Source: Streptosporangiaceae bacterium NEAU-GS5 (GTDB taxonomy: Bacteria > Actinomycetota > Actinomycetes > Streptosporangiales > Streptosporangiaceae). From it: a DNA stretch of 64,000 nt. Every line of letters begins with the position of its first letter. The stretch's first letter is position 1. The stretch is taken from the NCBI GenBank assembly GCA_017592665.1, contig JAGFNW010000028.1, forward strand, positions 62,001-126,000, read 5' to 3'. Of the stretch, positions 60,954-64,000 are shown one piece after another. Below the pieces are notes generated by a model. That model had not been told where the DNA came from. It worked only from the letters and a program-made list of their open reading frames with translations, and ran no database searches. A program made the position numbers and the translations under genes.

Positions 60954-61870
60954 TTAGATGGTGTCGATCTCATTGTCGTGCGCCCACTTTTCGATCTCGG
61001 ATTGGAGATGCCCCCACCGTGCCGGCGCTACCTTGCCCTCAGGCGTGATGTGAAGGACGTCGCGCTGGCCGAACGTCCGGTACAAGTCGCCGACCAGGAG
61101 CGCGGTAGCCGATACCAGGTCTGGGGTGTCGCCCGCCAGGCCGTCCAGAGGCGTGACACGCTCGGCGGCCGGGACAGGCCACTCACGGGTCGGGTGCCGA
61201 GACGTACCTGCACTCCGCCGGGGCCGCGTGTGGTGAGCATGAGGGGCCGGCCGCCGCCGGGCGCACAGATGCGGGCCCGGATAAAGGGCATCACCGCCCG
61301 CACCGGCCCAGTCCCGAGCGAAAGTAGCGCCGAACTTCAGGCCCCCCGAGGCAATCTCGGTCTGCGAAAGGTAGACGATCGAGGGGTCGTTGCGGCACGG
61401 GTACCGATAGCCGTTGTTGACGGCAATACCGTGCGCGGAACGAGGGCTCCGGGGTACGGCGATCACGTAGCTGCCGATCCCCAGCCGCAAGGGGTCCTCG
61501 ATCGTGAAGACGTCGAACGCGAAGAACGGGTCGACCCCGGAGACGATGATGGACCGCATTCGGCCAACTCGGCATCCGAAATGGCGATGCCGGGCAGACC
61601 AGCGGCCTAGGCCTGGGTATTTTCGCCTATGCCGAGCACGATAATCCCGCCTTGGGTATTAGCCATCGCTGCGGCGTCGGTGGTCAATGCCCTGCGGTCC
61701 TTGTCGCTGTTGCCGTACAGATCGCGTTTGAAGTCAAGATCTTCGGCCTCAGGCACCAGCGCCGTGGTCAGCGCCTCCAGATGAGCCCAGGTCAGGGTTT
61801 CGCGGGAGGCGCGCTCACCGAAGATCATCTCCAGTCGGCGCGAGCGGTAGATGCTCGTGGCGTATGACAT
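60954..61870 (-). pseudogene. Decayed AlbA_2-domain (Schlafen-like) ATP-binding/DNA-binding protein
   Basis: Reading from ATG 61870 gives MSYATSIYRSRRLEMIFGER with DLDFKRDLYG and MANTQGGIIVLGI, the AlbA_2 start. An in-frame TAG follows at 61607-61609, then family-like sequence resumes in the same frame (GLPGIAISDAELAE). It shifts frame near 61560 into YVIAVPRSPRSAHGIAV and YRYPCRNDPSIVYLSQTEIA, and shifts again near 61300-61200. The last stretch, LVSATALLVGDLYRTFGQRD, again has coding-like base use. At least one nonsense and two frameshifts show that the gene is dead. Confidence 0.8.
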
Positions 61871-62029
61871 AGGGGCCCCGTGGAGCTAGCGTCCGGCAGC
61901 CGGCCTATCCCAAGCTTCGAGTGGTGTTAAACGATCCCGACCAGGCCTACGTGATCGCGCTGGTGGTGACGTGTGCGGTGGGTGATCACCGGAGTGCGTG
62001 AGCGGATTGACCCATCCGCCAGCAGCGGC

Positions 62030-62200
62030 TTACGACATTCGGCGACGGGTCACTGCGATCCCGAGCAGGAAGCCAGCGCCCAAGCCCGCCCCAAGCAACC
62101 CCACCAGGTCTACCACTCTGAACCCATGGTGTGACCAGAGAGCGCCGGCGACGATTATCACGGCCAGAAGCACTAAGACGACAGTTCGAGGAGCGGACAC
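62030..62200 (-). CDS. Small membrane protein, 56 aa
   Basis: A 56-residue protein with two hydrophobic helices (TVVLVLLAVIIVAGALW and VDLVGLLGAGLGAGFLLGIA) and an RRRMS end. GTG 62200 follows GGGAAAGG at good spacing. It is divergent from the TetR gene and its start lies close to the TetR operator-like palindrome, so it may be its regulated target. No family was recognised. Confidence 0.6.
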   Translation of the reverse strand: MSAPRTVVLVLLAVIIVAGALWSHHGFRVVDLVGLLGAGLGAGFLLGIAVTRRRMS

Positions 62201-62231
62201 GACACAACCTTTCCCGCCTTTAGAGAACACG

Positions 62232-62245
62232 CTGTTCAGGAACAG
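62232..62245. promoter_or_regulatory. Palindromic operator CTGTTCAGGAACAG
   Basis: CTGTTC and GAACAG flank a 2-base centre in the 61-base space between the divergent small membrane protein and TetR genes. It is a plausible operator for the TetR protein. Confidence 0.6.
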
Positions 62246-62261
62246 AATGTATCGTTAGTCG

Positions 62262-62897
62262 GTGGCATCCACAAGAACGCAAGCTCAGCTCGACCCGCGC
62301 CCCGCCCTGGGCGGGCTTCCATCGCAGGCGCATCGGGGCAGGCCGCGCGATCCGGCGGTGGACCGGGCGATCCTCACTGCCGCGTTCGAGGTGATCGGCA
62401 CCCATGGGGTCCGTGGTGCGACTATGGACCGGATCGCCCACCAGGCAGGCGTGTCTCGGGGATCGATCTATCGCCGCTACCGATCCATCGAAGAGATCCT
62501 GGTCGCCCTCAACGTGCACCTTGCCACTCAGGTCGACCTCGACGACCACGGCGATGTCGCCGCCGACCTGATTGCGCTGGCCGAATCATTTTCGAATGTC
62601 TACCGCGATCGACAGTCCTATGCCCTCGAAACCGAGACGATGACCATTTCCGCCGATCACCATCCTGACTTGGCCGAGGCGATCCGCGGGGCCAACGACG
62701 CACAGCGACAACGCACCCGCGAGATCATTAACCGGGCTATCCGGCGGGGCCAACTGCGCGCCGACACCAACCCCGATGTAGTGATCGACGCGCTTGCCGG
62801 CGCGCTGCTCTACCACGTGGGTCGCCGGCTGGCGCCGCCCGAACCTGGCTACGCCGCTCAGATCGTTGACCATCTCCTCCGCGGTATCCGGGCCTGA
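62262..62897 (+). CDS. TetR/AcrR family regulator
   Basis: A 211-residue TetR regulator. An Arg-rich N-terminal extension precedes the helix-turn-helix MDRIAHQAGVSRGSIYRRYR (about 48-67) and a helical C-terminal domain (TetR_C_33-like, ending YHVGRRLAPPEPGY...). GTG 62262 is the start. It is divergent from a small membrane protein with an inverted repeat between them. The inducer is unknown. Confidence 0.88.
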   Translation: MASTRTQAQLDPRPALGGLPSQAHRGRPRDPAVDRAILTAAFEVIGTHGVRGATMDRIAHQAGVSRGSIYRRYRSIEEILVALNVHLATQVDLDDHGDVAADLIALAESFSNVYRDRQSYALETETMTISADHHPDLAEAIRGANDAQRQRTREIINRAIRRGQLRADTNPDVVIDALAGALLYHVGRRLAPPEPGYAAQIVDHLLRGIRA

Positions 62898-63344
62898 ACG
62901 GACAAGACCGATCTGTTCGGAGCCGGGACTTCGGCCCTCCGCGCTGCCCAGCGCTATCCGATACCGGCTCTGGCCCTGCTCGCAAGCGCGGCCTATCTGG
63001 CTTGGCGGGCCGACTATCTCAGCCCATCGCGGTGGCGCACCGGGATATCGGAGATCGCCCGGCCTGGCCGACCGTTGTTGGACGCCTTTGTTCACTCCGC
63101 CGAGGGTTACCACAGTGCTTGAAGGGCCTTGCTGGTCATCGAGCCGTATGGGCCCCCAACCGTGGAGCAGCTAGTCGCGCGCCATCTGGCACGCACCCGC
63201 GCCCCCGAGCGGCTGGGCGTGGGTGCGGCTTCGCGGCCGGCGAGACCGTCATGGACCCCGACGTGGTACGGCAGTTGCTGAACCGCTCACGCACGACCGC
63301 GCCGCCGCAGGCGGCCGGCAGGTCATATCGAGGGCCGTGCTCGG
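62898..63344 (+). pseudogene. Degenerate region with response-regulator-like remnant
   Basis: No intact gene is seen in about 450 bases. A stretch near 63225-63296 reads FAAGETVMDPDVVRQLLNRSR in one frame, like the linker of NarL/FixJ-type response regulators, but the receiver and LuxR DNA-binding parts are missing. A frame from about 62910 to 63122 (ALRAAQRYPIPALALLASAA) also has coding-like base use and then stops. These look like gene remnants; the identity is weak. Confidence 0.35.
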
Positions 63345-64000
63345 TCACAGGAGGGCCGTGGCGACGCTGAGACGGGCCGGGCGGGTGGGGAAATCGATCA
63401 GCTGGTACGACTCGCCGGTTGCGGTGTCGATCGCGTAGATCCCGGCGTTGTCCCAGAGCAGGGCGATCAGGACGGTATCGGGGTCGCGCCACCCCGCGAG
63501 CATCGGCAACGTGAGCTGAAAGCCCACAGGGAACCGATAGTGGCCGCTCATTGTCGCTCGCCTGGTGTCGACAATGGTGAGCTCGGGTGTCTCGTCACGG
63601 ACCCACCGGGTGCCCTCGGGCGTCTCCTCACGACGCCGGGGGCCCTTGGGCCCCTGCGGCCACATCAGAGTGGCGAGCCGGAGGCCGTCGGCGGAGATGA
63701 CGGACCATTGAGGATCGAGGGAGTAGACGGTCTCGGATTCCACAGCCCCTATGGGAACGATGCTGTGGAGGCTCCCGTCATCGCGTAGAAAGCGCATCAG
63801 ACCATCGCCCACGCCCGCCTCGTACGCGTCGTACATCGGAATGGAGGCGTCGCCAGACGGGACGCCGAGCACGCAGCAACTGCGGGGCAGGCGGGTCACC
63901 TTCATGGTCGTCACGTCGATGAGGACGGCCGGCTGGTTCGTGGGCTTGTCGTCGTCGAGGGGGGAGAAGTCGACCGTCACTCGCCGCCCATCGGGGGCCC
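63345..64000 (-). CDS. Beta-propeller-like hypothetical protein (runs off right edge)
   Basis: The frame stays open to the right edge (APDGRRVTVDFSPLDDD), so only the last ~218 residues are visible. PDGRRVTV, SADGLRLATLMWP and WDNAGIYAIDTATGE are typical of WD40/TolB-like propeller blades. No signal peptide can be seen because the N-terminus is outside the window. A role cannot be assigned. Confidence 0.7.
   Translation of the reverse strand, partial: APDGRRVTVDFSPLDDDKPTNQPAVLIDVTTMKVTRLPRSCCVLGVPSGDASIPMYDAYEAGVGDGLMRFLRDDGSLHSIVPIGAVESETVYSLDPQWSVISADGLRLATLMWPQGPKGPRRREETPEGTRWVRDETPELTIVDTRRATMSGHYRFPVGFQLTLPMLAGWRDPDTVLIALLWDNAGIYAIDTATGESYQLIDFPTRPARLSVATALL

Noticed and set aside
1-64000. 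tRNA, rRNA, IS elements, integrases or prophage genes
   Set aside because: None was recognised in either strand; a tRNA scan could find one missed by eye.

Overview
The window is high-GC actinobacterial chromosome with dense genes, frequent GTG/TTG starts and many 1-8 nt gene overlaps. Lineage markers are DUF3117, DUF3107, a SigE-RseA-HtrA-TatB-Mrp locus, mycoredoxin, UvrD2, AdnA/AdnB and mycosin-like S8 proteases. The gene set suggests a member of the Streptosporangiales, close to Nonomuraea or Microbispora. That placement is inference from gene content; no rRNA, tRNA, IS element, prophage or CRISPR array was seen.

Layout. 1-0.9 kb: a PaaX-type repressor translationally coupled to a truncated enoyl-CoA hydratase. 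1-10 kb: DUF3117, leucyl aminopeptidase, then the envelope-stress block (O-methyltransferase, sigE, rseA, htrA, tatB, and the opposing mgtE-N/DUF1003/mrp operon), with the same gene order as the mycobacterial Rv1220c-Rv1232c region. 9.5-24 kb: EamA transporter, CitE-like lyase, a DUF6529 membrane/secreted pair, CPBP protease, a 1538-residue Pro-rich membrane protein with an extracellular propeller, Nudix, MarC, a metallo-beta-lactamase-fold protein lacking metal ligands, a RecB-like Fe-S nuclease and two smaller enzymes. 24-31 kb: DEAD-box helicase, ferritin-like protein, DUF3107, TetR and ArsR/SRPBCC genes. 29.6-32.7 kb: an NHEJ set (split LigD polymerase and ligase, Ku). 32.7-34.1 kb: a palindromic repeat array and two small secreted proteins. 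34-41 kb: hydrolase, MoeZ, two tandem membrane-protein/S8-protease modules (the second with its catalytic triad replaced), and an alkyltransferase-like protein. 41-50.5 kb: a teichoic-acid-type glycerophosphotransferase and the AdnA/AdnB helicase-nuclease. 50.5-55.7 kb: a four-gene NRPS-independent siderophore operon behind a near-perfect DmdR/IdeR iron box. 55.8-60.8 kb: NudC, mycoredoxin, an esterase-like hydrolase, UvrD2 and TesB. 60.9-63.3 kb is decayed: a multi-lesion AlbA_2 pseudogene, a small membrane protein beside a TetR gene, and gene remnants. A propeller-like gene runs off the right edge.

Functional themes. Envelope stress control, DNA repair (NHEJ, AdnAB, UvrD2, ATL) and redox/sulfur housekeeping form the conserved backbone, which matches the mycobacterial Rv3198c-Rv3211 order from 24 to 60 kb. 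Lineage-specific insertions into that backbone are the siderophore operon, the S8 modules, the small secreted proteins and the repeat array. The best candidates for undescribed biology are the protease/pseudoprotease modules, the siderophore operon with an ATP-grasp enzyme, and the palindromic repeat element.
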